Shown: positions 23,721 to 36,146 of the stretch, piece by piece
Position numbering within the stretch: position 1 is the stretch's first letter
Layout of the letters: each line of letters opens with the position of its first letter
Assembly (NCBI GenBank): GCA_036345935.2
Contig: JADWOT020001364.1
Coordinates: 112,170 to 176,169, forward strand
DNA: 64,000 bases
Reading direction: 5' to 3'
Source of the DNA: Taenia hydatigena
Taxonomy: Eukaryota; Platyhelminthes; Cestoda; Cyclophyllidea; Taeniidae
Made by a program: the position numbers and the translations under genes
Notes under the pieces: generated by a model
What the model was told of the DNA's origin: nothing
The model's input: the letters and a program-made list of their open reading frames with translations, nothing else
Databases searched by the model: none

Positions 23721-25084
23721 TGGAAGAGTGATGAAAGCGATACCAATGGTGGTAATGATGACAGAGGTGAAAAAATTTTAATCTATTCACATAGCTATTG
23801 CTTCATCTGTAATAATAATTTGGGTGAAAAGTTGGCAATGCATTGAAGGCTGACGTATCACAGGTCGGGACCTATAAATATTGTTGATTTTAATTACACT
23901 TATGTGACGATCAACGCATGTGCATAAATTTTTCACGCAAATAATTGAGGTTCGGAATCCGAATTACAAAGTTACTTTTAATAATTCATCAAATTCAGAT
24001 GTCTTTAATGATTTTGTTCTACACTTGCCTAATCTTATTGCTTACTTTTGCATTCATTTAACATGCTCTTTATAGCATGTTCTCAAAAAAAAATTTTAGG
24101 AGCAAAGCAAGTGATTTATTCAAAATATTATAGGTTACGAAACGAACTTTGGTTGCCATTGAAATGCCGCCTGTGCGATAGCAATGGCATGAAAAAATTC
24201 GTCGAATTCTTATGAGGCGATCGATCATGGGAAGCTTTATTTAGGACAAATGTAAACCACCGAAAGCATATGACAAGTCTTTGCATTGGAACAAACTGCC
24301 ATTTATCTATTCATTTATGTACTTATGCTTTTATTTTTATTCCACTTTTGCCTAACTTGCAAAGCTAACCACCAAGATGTAAGTTATTCTTTGAAGACAA
24401 AACTTTTACAGGTACCAGACTGCTGTCAGACACCAATCGTTCTCTGTCATAACCAGCTTATGCTACTACTACCCTATCCTCGTTTCATTTGCTTACACGG
24501 TCAACTTATACAAGGCCACAGCTGCCATCCAGTATTCCTTGCGATTTGATTGGCTCACATTTCTGGTGTATCTATCAATTGCATGCTTAACCTTTTGGAA
24601 TTTATTCACCTGAACTTTAGAACATTGCATAACATAAACAAAATAACATAATAGTAGCGATTCTGCCTAATCTTCGCGTGCATTTTCAGCCGTCAATGAG
24701 GGTCTCTTCCATTTGTCGAAGGGTCCGCAGATTAAAAAGTAGTGCATTTTTGTGGCAATATTTGCTGGTGTAAGCATCGCAAAGAGCATTGGTCTAGGAA
24801 AAGTTGCTCCTAAACTGGTCGTAGTTGCAATTGCACATGTACCTGTCAGCCTATTGACAGAAAAAGTTGGGTGTTGAGAAGGTAAGTAGAGAATTTGCAA
24901 GAAGAGGAGGGCTTGTGCACTGATTGAAAAGCTTAGATGCGTTAGGCTTGAGCGGTAAAAGCGGATACGTGAAACTGAGGAATGCAAGAAAGGAAAGTAG
25001 ATGAATGTAGGTTTAACTGTGCATTTGTTAAGAAGAAGGGATAAATTAATGGAGCAAAAAACTTCTGTTTCCTCGAACCGTTGT
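23721..25084. other. Sequence between duplicated blocks, no gene supported
   Basis: It corresponds in position to 5036-5879 of copy 1 but is longer, and similarity is not clear by eye. A 147-codon minus frame at 24667-25110 is open but low in complexity and unassigned. A short plus frame after TGCATTTTCAG at 24690 reads VNEGLFHLSKGPQIKK before a stop and could be a last exon of something, but no partner was found. Confidence 0.3.
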
Positions 25085-26600
25085 CTTTCTTTCTTTCCTA
25101 TTAATGCCATTAAGCAAAATATTTACTCTTCACTCCTGCTTTTTCTTTCTCTCACTTCCTATCCATCACCCATCTGTGTTACCATCTTCACCTTATTTCT
25201 CATTTTAGCTTAATCAACCACGTTACTTCCTCTCCACCAGAGAGGCACCATCAAGCCATTGTTCCTCCTGGTACGAGGTAACTATTGGCTTAGAACATAT
25301 CTTTGCTAGCTCCACAGTAATTACTAGGAGTGGCTCACCAATTTTTAGTTCTGACCTTTGTTGTCCTGATTGTTCCTAAACGTCCAAAAGTCATTTGCTT
25401 AAAAGGAAACATGGGGAGCATAAAGGCGCGGAAAAACGGTCTCGACATGGTAGCGCATTTAGTTCAGAACACATTGGTATCGGTGGCTCTTCTTATTCTC
25501 TCTCTTGCCTCCTCTACGTGCGGCGTAATGCGAGAAATTCAACTAAAAGAAAAGGCACAAACGCAAATAACGTCCACATCTACAAAACCAACTACCAGGG
25601 ATGCTGCCTGAAGCCCACAACAGACGGCGCTTAGAGGCACCACGCGGCATACGCTGCTGATCGATTTACACGTGTCAGGCTCGAACTGCTCCATCAAAGG
25701 ACAAACCGCTAAACATGTTGTTTTACATGATGCGTCATGCTTTATTTTTCGTATTGCTTCGCCACACTGTCGTTCCTACTATTCAGTTGTTTATCAGTGC
25801 CCTCCTTCTGATTGGTTTATCCTCGCTTTTAATCTTCTTTTCATCCGCCACACCCGTCTCTCCCAACATCCCACTACGAAGATCCACAGACATCAGAGGG
25901 CCAAAATGGATCGATATAGTGGAAATTAGGGGTACGTTGTGTTGACGGCTCCTCATCCTTTCCTCCTAATGTAAGCCATTTGAAAAAATTTCTTCCATCG
26001 TGTCAAGTTTGCCATATTTTGCGCAGTTATATAGCTAGATATGCAAATATGTGGATCAATTTAGGAAAAAATGAGAAAAAGAAGGAAAGAAATAAAGGAT
26101 ACTGACCAGAGCACCGTGCAGAGTCATCCTACGGTGCCCATTTTTGATCCTCTTTTCCGCTTTTTATCCTCTCCTCTTTTTTATCTACGGATTCTCACCT
26201 CTTCACCTCCATCTCAATTATTCTTCTGCCTTTTCCAGCCGAACATTCATGTTTCTTTGCTCCCATGGAAGGAATTTCATGCAAGGCAATAGTTCGTCCA
26301 AGCATAGAATCAAAAATACTAATCGGGAACGAACCTTTGTTACCTCAACAGCAAACTTTCTGGGAGAGTTACGAAATTTTTCAGCTAATTCCTGCCCTGT
26401 CTTAAGCCTTCTCTGCCGCTCACTTTTCATGTCTCAAATATGGATTTAAAATCACCAGATGAGCAGCGCCACCATGAGACCTTCAGAAACATGGTAGCAC
26501 AGTACGCAAGACTAGACTTGACTAGATTTGACTAGACTGAACTAAATTAAGAACAGACTGGTTTAGTCACCTAAGCCAGATTATGACAGACAGAGAAGAA
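25085..26600 (+). repeat. Ancient segmental duplicate, block B copy 2
   Basis: The diverged counterpart of 5880-6900 in the same orientation; the offset grows from about 19.2 to 19.7 kb. A micro-exon-gene copy cannot be rebuilt here: where copy 1 has an exon ending in CCAG/GTAAGC, this copy reads CCAG/ATGAGC and the preceding frame is not conserved. Confidence 0.6.
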
Positions 26601-28273
26601 GAGACCTTATAGATACCTGCTATGGCTAAGCTAAAAGAAGGATGCTACAGGGGGAATTCGGGCTACATTCGGGCAAATTAATGTTCTAGTTACAATCCCA
26701 CTAATATTGATCGTTAAGCACTAAAAGCACCTTAAATGTAATGTAACTGCTGATGCTTCAAATCCCCTATCACAAATTGTATCGAGCTTAGATTTCCATG
26801 CTTGAATCCCTGCGCTCTTAGGCTCAAGCCAAAGCATCTCTTTTCCCCACTTGCACCGCTTGCGCTCGCATCCGGACAGGAGGTTGTAAAAATAGCTCTT
26901 GCAGCATGAATGCATGATACAAGGTCGCATGTTATTGAGACGGGGACTAAAATTAGTTCAAACGCAGGATAACACAAAATTGGCTTACACAGTTGTGGAT
27001 GCTACTGTGCTAAAGTGCAGTTCGCAGAAAAGATAGCAGATTTTACACTAAGTAGGGTTACGCCTACGAGGCCATAAAAATCAGCGTCGATCTAGTCTTG
27101 CAAAGATGTGTTTGGGCCAGAGGAGACATTCTAACCCCATCCGAAGGTGTGATTCTTTGCTTGGATGTTGTCATGCCTCGGATTTTGCACTCAATTTAAA
27201 AAGCAAGAATTAGGTATAAATTTCTTGTAAATGGATCTACTGGGCGGCAGAATGTTTAGCAGTATGAACTGAGTACAAGAAAACTCTGGCGTCTGGATGG
27301 CACATCATGCCATCTTATTAATTACAGTGCAGTAGTTCATAAAGGCGACAAATGGGTAGGCGCTGGTTAAGATTGCGCAGGGTTAATCGGAGTCTAATGA
27401 CAAAGCGGTGGTGCTGCTAACGTGTAAACAGACACATGTATGTCCTATCTGCTGACTTTTCTTCAACCATTTCTTCTTTCAACTAGAATGTCACAGAATT
27501 GGATTGTCGAAGGTTCATTGACAGTTTCTTAGCAACGAATTCCTTCCCCATCTCCTGAAATCTATAGCATGCTTGCATAAACTTATGCAGACTTGTGAGC
27601 CTAGACCCCTCCATTTACCTTCCATACAGGCGGCGTCATAAAGAAGCTTGCGCAGTCATTAATGACTGCTTATTTGGGCTAGTGAGTAAAGAGTGGAAGG
27701 AAAGATTGGGGCATGAATGCTTCCACTAATGCTACCATGTCTAAATGCAGCCATTTTTCTCTTGCAAAGCCACTAGGAATAAAATAAAATTTTAGTTAAG
27801 TACAGCAAATGCTGGTGAGACAGAGAACTAGGTTGGGATTAGGACAGGGATGGGTGGTAGATAGGAGGAGGTCAAGGCAGGTGTAGAAAGAATAAACTGC
27901 CTTTATAATGCGATTGATAAAAAAGGGATAGAACTGTTTAGAATGCGTTATATATTTCCCATTCCACCAAGCGGTAAGTTCTCAAAAATGCATTTTCTGA
28001 CCTAATCTATTCAACTTTCCTTTATTTGCTTCGTATTCTCACGCACTGATGCCGTCAATGTTCAATCCCTGGTGCTCGCGAATTAAGTGCTCAAGGCCTA
28101 AAATAACGCTTTAACGGTGGAATCGACAAGTTGTGCAAAACCTTGCGAGGGAACTTGTGTTGAATTCAACGAATAGGAAAGTGGACCGGATCTATTTTCA
28201 GCATTACATGTAATCAAAATGCGGAGGAGCGGAACTCGTAAGCAGGACCAAAATTTTGAGTAATAAGGCCATG
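26601..28273. other. Non-coding stretch, no gene seen
   Basis: Two overlapping minus frames at 26721-26977 are open without motif. No exon is supported. It ends at the left arm of the large inverted repeat. Confidence 0.4.
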
Positions 28274-29553
28274 TAATAGGCAATATGCTATCCTAACTAA
28301 AACAGGAACGATATTAATGGAATGCATAGAAAGCTAAATTTTACATTATAGTATGCAAATTTTGTAGACCGCTTTTAAAGGCGGTAATTACTTTTGCCTT
28401 TTGCAGTGATAATCGACTTTTCCTTTTGCATGAACTCACAGACCGCAATCATCTCAAAAGCGGCAAGTAATTTAACTTATCTCTCTCTAGGCATAGTCCA
28501 TGCAGCCTAAGCATATATTCTTATGCGAAATCCACTTATAAGATAGTAGACAGAAAAACGAAATCGATAAATGGCCAACTTTGTGTTCGTTTGAAATATG
28601 AATCTTCCTCGGGAGTCGATGACCCTCCATTTTTTCCCGAGACTCGTGTGCAAAGAAGACTTCTTTCCTGCACCCTTCTTTCCTGTACCAGACAAAGGCT
28701 ATTCGAATTCGAATTTATTGAGTAAAAGCCTAGATAACTGAAAATAATCTTAACGGAATCGTTGGCCTATGAGGAAAACAATAAAACGGGTCTGGTTTAA
28801 CATTAAATAGTGTGCTTTTATGCAAGGAGTCGATTTCCTTGCCTAGTAGGTAATGCATGCACTCAACAGTTTGTCTAATCAAATGCCTTTCTCGCACTTA
28901 TCAATTCCAACCAATTTCCTACCATAAAAAGGGCAGTAAATCATTCAATAGTCCGTAAGCGACCCGAATATGAATGGTAGACACACCAGAGGAACTAATA
29001 AAAGCCAAATCCACCCATGCGGTGCCAGGCCCGACTAAGTTTCACTTTGAACTTGGACGTGATGTTGCCTTGAGTTAGCTATCTCACTACATTCCTTCTT
29101 TTAAAAAGTACATGATACTTATCAGAGCCAGACTCATGACGCTCCTTTGCGCTTCATTTCGACAGCAGACTCAGTCAGTTCCGACATTGATGTTGTGCCG
29201 AGATATCGGACAGACCGGAAATCAGGTGAGTGGCTTTGTCGAATTTAATCCCATAGGACCTTTAATTATGAATTAATTGATCAGCTTTCTTGATATGCCC
29301 AACGAATCGTGCATTTTACTAGGGCTTTTTGTAATTTAATCTGAAGTCGGTAATAACTAAGTGCTTGTGGACGTACTATTTTAATGGTGGTGCTGTGCAT
29401 GTGTTGGAGTTGTAATCGATGGCAAAGATAAAAATAGGCGCGTGCGTCATTCTGCATAATTAACATGGACAAAAAAAATCAAATGCTTCTTAAAACTAGT
29501 TTTGAAAGTACATTTTGGATGCCAGTGATCCCGTATTGGTTAATTTAATCCGC
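28274..29553 (+). repeat. Left arm of 3.8-kb inverted repeat
   Basis: This 1,280-bp segment is the reverse complement of 30826-32105 with only scattered single-base differences and small indels. The outer end reads TAATAGGCAATATGCTATCC and the inner end GGTTAATTTAATCCGC, and both match exactly. Identity looks above 95% by eye. No transposase or other recognised protein is encoded in the arm. Short open frames appear in both arms (28507-28695 minus and 31703-31891 plus) simply because the arms match. Confidence 0.92.
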
Positions 29554-30825
29554 CCTTTACCGGCTCTTAAAGTGGAATCTACAGCATTGAGCAGTAGACA
29601 TTATCCAGAAGGCAGTGAAAGAAGACTTTGTAGAAGTGTCTCTAATGTGGAGTTATTGCATGTGAATACTGTAAGCACAAAAACAGATTTCGAAACAGAA
29701 CAGGCGTTAAGAAGCGCATTAGTGAGTAAGAAAGGGAACATGGGGATAAAATGAATAACTAAGAATTAATCGAGTTAAAAGAGGACGAGGCGTCGCTAAA
29801 ACTAACTAAACCAGCTTTTCATTTCTAAGGCTTTATGCACTTAACCAACCAACCTGCAGTATATGACATCTGACGCTAACAAATTCGCCAGCAAACATTT
29901 GTGAGAGAAGCCCAGTTTACCGGCTTTGGACCCCAAACATTACTGGCTTATATGATGGCTTGGAGTCAAAATTTGTGATACGTATATCAATACTTCAAGC
30001 TAAGTGGTATCTAGGTAGTTATGTTTAATCTAGTCTTGGCAGGATAAAGAAAGCGTAAAGCAACAGTAGTGTGGAACAAGACAGCTGATAATCACGCGAT
30101 AAGCTGGTGATATCCTTTTTACATAATTACTACCACGTACTTTTCCATTTCACCCCTTTATTATCAAAGGTGTTTAACATGACCTAATATTATAGGATGC
30201 GCATGCAAGGATGATCACAATTTCTTACTCCTTAACTAAGCAGTTGCATTTTGTGTGTTAATCGTTTTAATTGCAAAGCCGCATTTTATTAAACGCCATC
30301 AGTTACACATAATTTGAATGTTAATCCCCAGCTAATACGTTTCATCCCGTTTCTCTTTTGACTGATCCGTTGAAATTTTATCGGAAAATCACTTTGTAGT
30401 CTCTGCACTTTATGGATTTAAGTCCATGTTATTCGCTATCTGCTTTTGTTGACTGTTGCCACCAGATCAGCAAGTATGTTATTGTAAGTTATTTATCGCT
30501 ACCTCACCCTAAAAAACAAGCAGTTTTTTCCAGCTATTCCTGCAAATTGCAAGAGAGCAAAAACTATTCCATAAACCATCTGACTGCTAATTGGCCTACA
30601 GTAGCAGTCACTGCCGATAGTGACCTTAAAAACGGTAGTCAGTGAAGGTCGGGAGCAAGGAAGATGCTCCATCCATGTAGTTAGGGCTAAAACTTTGATG
30701 CCTAAAATAACTTATTATAGTCAATTACTGCAAGGCTCATGCTTACCTTGCGGAGGCGTTTGTATAGTGTTCTATATCCGCGAGCATCTGCTGCCTAAAA
30801 TATTTATGAAGTGATAAAACACCAC
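29554..30825. other. Central spacer of the large inverted repeat
   Basis: 1,272 bp of unique sequence, nearly the same length as each arm. A plus frame at 29515-29754 crosses the arm-spacer border and is open for 79 codons (SNVELLHVNTV region) without a recognised motif. Another lies at 30412-30645. No transposase signature is seen. Confidence 0.6.
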
Positions 30826-32105
30826 GCGGATTAAATTAACCAATACGGGATCACTGGCATCCAAAATGTACTTTCAAAACTAGTTTTAAGAAGCATTTTA
30901 TTTTTTTGTCCATGTTAATTATGTAGAATGGCGCACGCGCCTGTTTTCATCTTTGCCATCGAGTACAACCCCAACGCATGCACAGCACCACCATTAAAAT
31001 AGCACGTCCACAAGCACTTAGTTATTACCGACCTCAGATTAAATTACAAAAAGCCCTAGTAAAATGCACGATTCGTTGGGCATATCAAGAAAGCTGATCA
31101 ATTAATTCATAATTAAAGGTCCTATGGGATTAAATTCGACAAAGCCACTCACCTGATTTCCGGTCTGTCCGATATCTCGGCACAACATCAATGTCGGAAC
31201 TGACTGAGTCTGCTGTCGAAATGAAACGCAAAGGAGCGTCATGAGTCTGGCTCTGATAAGTATCGTGTACTTTTTAAAAGAAGGAATGTAGTGAGATAGC
31301 TAACTCATGGCAACATCACGTCCAAGTTCAAAGTGAAACTTAGTCGGGCCTGGCACCGTATGGGTGGATTTGGCTTTTGTTAGTTCCTCTGGTGTGTCTA
31401 CCATTCATATTCGGGTCGCTTACCGACTATTGAATGATTTACTGCCCTTTTTATGGTAGAAAATTGGTTGGAATTGATCAATGCGAGAAAGGCATCTGAT
31501 TAGACAAACTGTTGAGTGCATGCATTACCTACTAGGCAAGGAAATCGACTCCTTGCATAAATGCGCACTATTTAATGTTAAACCAGACCCGTTTTATTGT
31601 TTTCTTCATAGGCCAACAATTCCGTTGAGATTATTGTCAGTTATTTATGCTTTTACTCAATAAATTCGATTTCGATTAGCCTTTCTCTGGTACAGGAAAG
31701 AAGTGTGCAGGAAAGAAGGGTTCCTTGCACACGAGTCTCGGGAAGAAATGGAGGATCATCGACTCCCGAGGAAGATTCATATTTCAAACGAACACAAAGT
31801 TGGCCATTTATCGATTTCGTTTTTCTGTCTACTATCTTATAAGTGGATTTCGCATAAGAATATATGCTTAGGCTGCATGGACTATGCCTAGAGAGAGATA
31901 AGTTAAATTACTTGCCGCTTTTGAGATGATTGCGGTCTGTGAGTTCATGCAAAAGGAAAAGTCGATTATCACTGCAAAAGGCAAAAGTAATTACCGCCTT
32001 TAAAAGCGGTCTACAAAATTTGCATACTATAATGTAAAATTTAGCTTTCTATGCATTCCATTAATATCGTTCCTGTTTTTAGTTAGGATAGCATATTGCC
32101 TATTA
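30826..32105 (-). repeat. Right arm of 3.8-kb inverted repeat
   Basis: The reverse-complement mate of 28274-29553, of the same length. Differences include AAACGC for AAGCGC at about 31224 and an extra T in a T run near 32080. The flanking bases outside (CCATG left, TGCTACC right) give no convincing target-site duplication. Confidence 0.92.
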
Positions 32106-32269
32106 TGCTACCAAAGATCTCATATACTAGCCAGCATTAATGCGTTAGGAATGTTACAACCGTATGATCTGCACTTACATTGACTTAGAACACCGAGGGG
32201 GCTAGGTAAATGGTTGCCCACCATGCGCATTAGCTGAAGAGATGAGGATAAGTATCAAAGACTACTAGT

Positions 32270-32815
32270 CTATTCATGTATAAGTCACTTCTTCCACTCG
32301 CAGCGCACTTCATAGTGCTTGCGCACTAAATAATAAGTGAACAGAAATCAGAAACTACTGTCCTTCCATATTTTGCGCAGCAGATCTTTCTCAGTCGAGT
32401 ACGCCCTCACACCAAGTCACCACAAATGTTTCGTATATAACTGTCTGCAGACCCCCTGTCGTGTTCACATTCCGGGGATCAACCAGGTACGGCCTCATTT
32501 GTGCAAAAGAAATGCGCCCTTTTGTCCTTTTTTCTCCTCCCTTATAGGACAAGTCGCAGTTATTCTTGCTTATTGTAGTCAACAATGCGCAATTCCTTGA
32601 ATTCTATCCTGCTGATAAAATGATGCGTGAGAAAATCCAGTATTTTTATCTATATTGCCTTAATAATACTTCTGCGAGCTCTAAGCGATGCTCTTTTGCT
32701 ATTTCTTGGCACTGGTCTTTGACACTTGCATGATAGCACGCACGATAGATATTAAACATATCAAGAAATGAATATGGCTAGTGCAAGATTGTTACTTCTA
32801 GTAGCAGTTGCTGCT
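32270..32815 (+). repeat. Ancient segmental duplicate, block C copy 2
   Basis: The counterpart of 15900-16430. It starts about 165 bp to the right of the inverted repeat. Confidence 0.62.
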
Positions 32816-32819
32816 ATTG
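32768..32819 (+). CDS. Possible signal-peptide first exon of a secreted protein
   Basis: ATG at 32768 opens MNMASARLLLLVAVAAI, a basic start followed by a hydrophobic core as in a signal peptide. A GTACGT donor follows at 32820, giving a 52-nt exon ending in phase 1, a common layout for secreted proteins. Without splicing the frame stays open to 33214 and continues with a polar part and a GKVIKR basic motif, so an intronless reading is also possible. No second exon was found with certainty. The duplicate at 16.4 kb lacks the hydrophobic stretch. Confidence 0.33.
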
Positions 32820-35800
32820 GTACGTCTTGCATTATGCGCCAGCCAGTGTCTGATAGGGGAAGGATAACAAACAGTTCTGATGATTACCTTTTTGGCAAAG
32901 TAATTAAACGTTTATTAAGAAAACTGCGTATAGTTATTTGCTTAATTCTTCCAACCGCCTTTAGTGTCCCAATTCTCAAGATGTTAATAAAGAGCAACTT
33001 CCCCCAAGCCCGCAGTTTTTTCGACAGCCCTTATTGCATATTCTGTAAATGCAAATGTACAAATGTAATAAGTATTATGCTATTTAAGCACGCTTTAATA
33101 AACAGAGAGGTAATCTGTGTGGCAAAAACACGCCTATCACCTCATTTACGATGGCATGGATTTCGAAGTGCACTTCACCAAGAGCACTTTATCAACTTGA
33201 AGGAAATTTCCTAAAATTTTACGCTTTGGACTTGTTTTAATAACGGCTCGTGATTTCCAAGATTTAGCAGAATGTAAATATTAAGAATCAGGCCAACTGA
33301 TCAAACCGTGGAAGAAATGATTATCTTCTTGCCAATATGCATTCCTTGCATAAAGTGAATTCGTTTGACAATTGAATTGTAGCCTTTCAAAAGGTCACAT
33401 AAGTGTAGTGCTTGTAAAGTCTTTCGGTTGCTTGCAATCAGGCACGATTTGCACCATGATTAATATTGGATGTGAAATTCTCTAGCGAGGTAGTAATGCC
33501 ATTCATATGGAGTGGATGTAAAAGCACGTTTTTTCCTTGGACTACTCACACATACGCAACCATGGAAGCTAAAGTAATTGCAAAACTTGTGGTTTCGTGT
33601 TGCGTAACAGCAATCATTGTGAATGTGATGTCAGATGAAAAATGCAAATTCTCTGGCAGAGCAAAGGAACACAAACACACAACTAGCTAATTGAGCACAG
33701 AAATGGCACAACTCGTTTTGTTGCTACCATAACCACCTCACTATTTTGCGGACGCTGAACAATGCTTTCCGATCTCTACATTTTGCTTCTAACATTACGC
33801 TACTCAGCATCACCTTTATTACCACATCTCATTTCCTGTTACAGCATGACTGGCGATTAAGGCCAATGATCTCATCCTCCACTGATACTCTGATGCAATT
33901 TGTGCGGTGCGTGCTTTTACAAGCCAGTATTAAATATTTTATCGCAAATTGAGGGCTAATTCAACGTGAATCATTACGCTATATGGCCAGATGCGGTCAT
34001 ATGCTGCCCAATCGACTGTTACTCGGTACTCTCCAACAGGGCAATTCCTATAGGTAAGGTCAATTTCTAACGTGCATTTACTTTCGAAGCAATTCCATTT
34101 TCGTACTCCTTCATGTTGCATGAAGCATGCCCTCACCATGATTTATATTGAAATTATTGGCATTAAGTCTCGATTTTGAGGTTCATCTGGCCCTTTTAAA
34201 TCAGGCTATAAGGTCGCAATAAACAAGATCCTCCCTCCTGCCAACGCCCAGTGAGAGCAGTAACAAATTGAGTTGTAACAAATTTGAAGAGTCAGTTCAA
34301 ACACGACTACACAATGTCTATGCACAAGCATGGAATCCACTGCAAACGTGAGGTTGAACACATTCGTGGTGAGTAGTCGAGTTATCGTCCTTTTTACCAG
34401 GGATCCTGTTGCTCAATCCACTCGGTGAGTTCATTTTTAGAGAAATTTGCTCGGTTTTATGCGCATTTATGCGATTATGTTTGATTGCATTCTCAGTGAA
34501 GCAGTGATAAATTGACGTTTTTATAGTGGGCAAAACTCTTATCTTTTTAGCTTTATACTGCGCACTTACTGCAGGAGTACATGGAAATCAGATTAGTGAA
34601 GAGATTAGTATGGTGTTTAGCCTTCGCCAAAGCTGGCATAACAAATGTCTAAAGATTTAAACGTCAAAAGTTTTAAGACTAGCTTTTGCAATGTCCTCTT
34701 TATATGCTTAATATGATTAAGCAAAACTTACCTTTTGATTGGATGACAAGTTCGTGTAGCAATGAATATAATTTAAACATCTTAGTAGAAATAAGACACA
34801 TATGCAAGCGGAGCATCTAAAGTCTAAAAATAATTGGAATCTTGAAAATGAGGCTGGCACTTTGCACACTCTGACCACAACTGCGGCCCACATTTATGCA
34901 TCCAATGAGCCAAAGTTAGTTTGCATACAATTAGAAGGCCATTGTGGGTATAAATAGAAGTAATGCAAAACCACATCCTTCAGAGGTCAAAATTACACGT
35001 TTAAGTAGAAAGACAAAGCCTTTTCTTTGCTGTCTACTTTTGCTTTGTACGACAAAGTCATCGATCACCGTCGAGATTGACTGTATGGAGGTTGATAATC
35101 AAACGGTTTATGAGTTCCATTTTTACAGGTATTTATGGAAATGGGAGTAAAAGAAAAAAGATGGGAGCAATTAACTCACAGATTACTTAGTGATTTTTTC
35201 TTTAATACCTCTCTACTATGGTTGCTGTCTGCGACATCACTTGTCTTAGTATTATTTTAAGCCACCGCGATACGAGGCAATTTAAGATTTCAATACCTTA
35301 CTGCTCTATTGTTTTGTCGATTAAGAATGTGATTTTGGACTCTCTTTGACGTCGCAAAACATGGATTCACTTTTGTGGTACTAAATTTTAGCTGTTTCAA
35401 TGGCGTGATATTCGCCTAAGACCAATCCGCAGAACTATAATGCATCTCGAGTAGTAAAGTACGAAATCTACTTCCGTGGATCAATAGCCTTTCTTTACTG
35501 CAGTAGACGGCCTGTTTGAATCAGTTTCTGGCCACTAGAAGGCAAATCTCACCCTTTAAAAAATCACAACGTAGAAGCCTAAGCGCAGAACAGCGGTGCT
35601 TCTCTGAGTCGGTGAAATCACCACCATAGCATCACAGCATACCTGTCAAACTGAGGCATGAGATGGGCATTCACAATTAGTTAAGGATTCGAAACGTCCG
35701 CATACCATATTGCATCCATTTGAGTGCAGCGTTCAACAATGTGTACACATGGAAATTGCATAGACCGCTGAATTGAGGCTCAAGTCAATCATATAAATTG

Positions 35801-35985
35801 GTCCACTTTCAAGTAAAATTGAGTAGATGGATCTCAGCCGCAATCAGAAGCTAGACCTTGCCAAGTTGGTTAGCATTTCGCTGTGCGTTAGCCAAAGAAG
35901 CCTTAAAATTTCACGTTGAAATTTCAATGATGACTGCCCGGCTATTAATGGAATGGGATGACCGCTCTAAAAATGGAGTCATTTA
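32820..35985. other. Mostly non-coding, no further gene seen
   Basis: It contains the unspliced continuation of the signal-peptide frame to 33214 and several short frames without motifs. Nothing else can be supported. Confidence 0.35.
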
Positions 35986-36146
35986 TTAAATAGCTTTTCG
36001 CAGCGTTCGTTCAAAGATTTGGCGAATGCTTCCGATAACATACGGCCAATTGAAGTGGTCGAGAGTTCGCAATAAGTCGCTTGCACGAATGGATGCGCGT
36101 TCCTTCAGCCGTGTGGCTCTCCATCTTGCTTGTAACTGTCCTTCTC
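35986..36146 (-). CDS. Possible last exon of a minus-strand gene, unknown product
   Basis: After the acceptor TTTTATGCAG a frame reads EGQLQARWRATRLKERAS, then DHFNWPYVIG, and ends at a TAA in FERTLRKAI. The stop overlaps an AATAAA polyadenylation motif (TTTAATAAATG). The composition is coding-like: Arg, Leu and Ala rich and amphipathic. A second frame in the same exon is also open for about 44 codons, which weakens the case. An upstream exon may lie near 36624-36680 (CHLESFQEEPYLRWL before a GTAAGC donor), but its phase does not fit this frame. No family is recognised. Confidence 0.33.

Noticed and set aside
24667..25110. 147-codon minus frame
   Set aside because: It reads through purine-rich DNA of low complexity, has no domain, and overlaps a plus frame of similar length.
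28507..31891. Lys/Gly-rich frame present in both arms of the inverted repeat
   Set aside because: It is the same sequence seen twice; it has no motif or supported start, and differences between the arms change residues freely.
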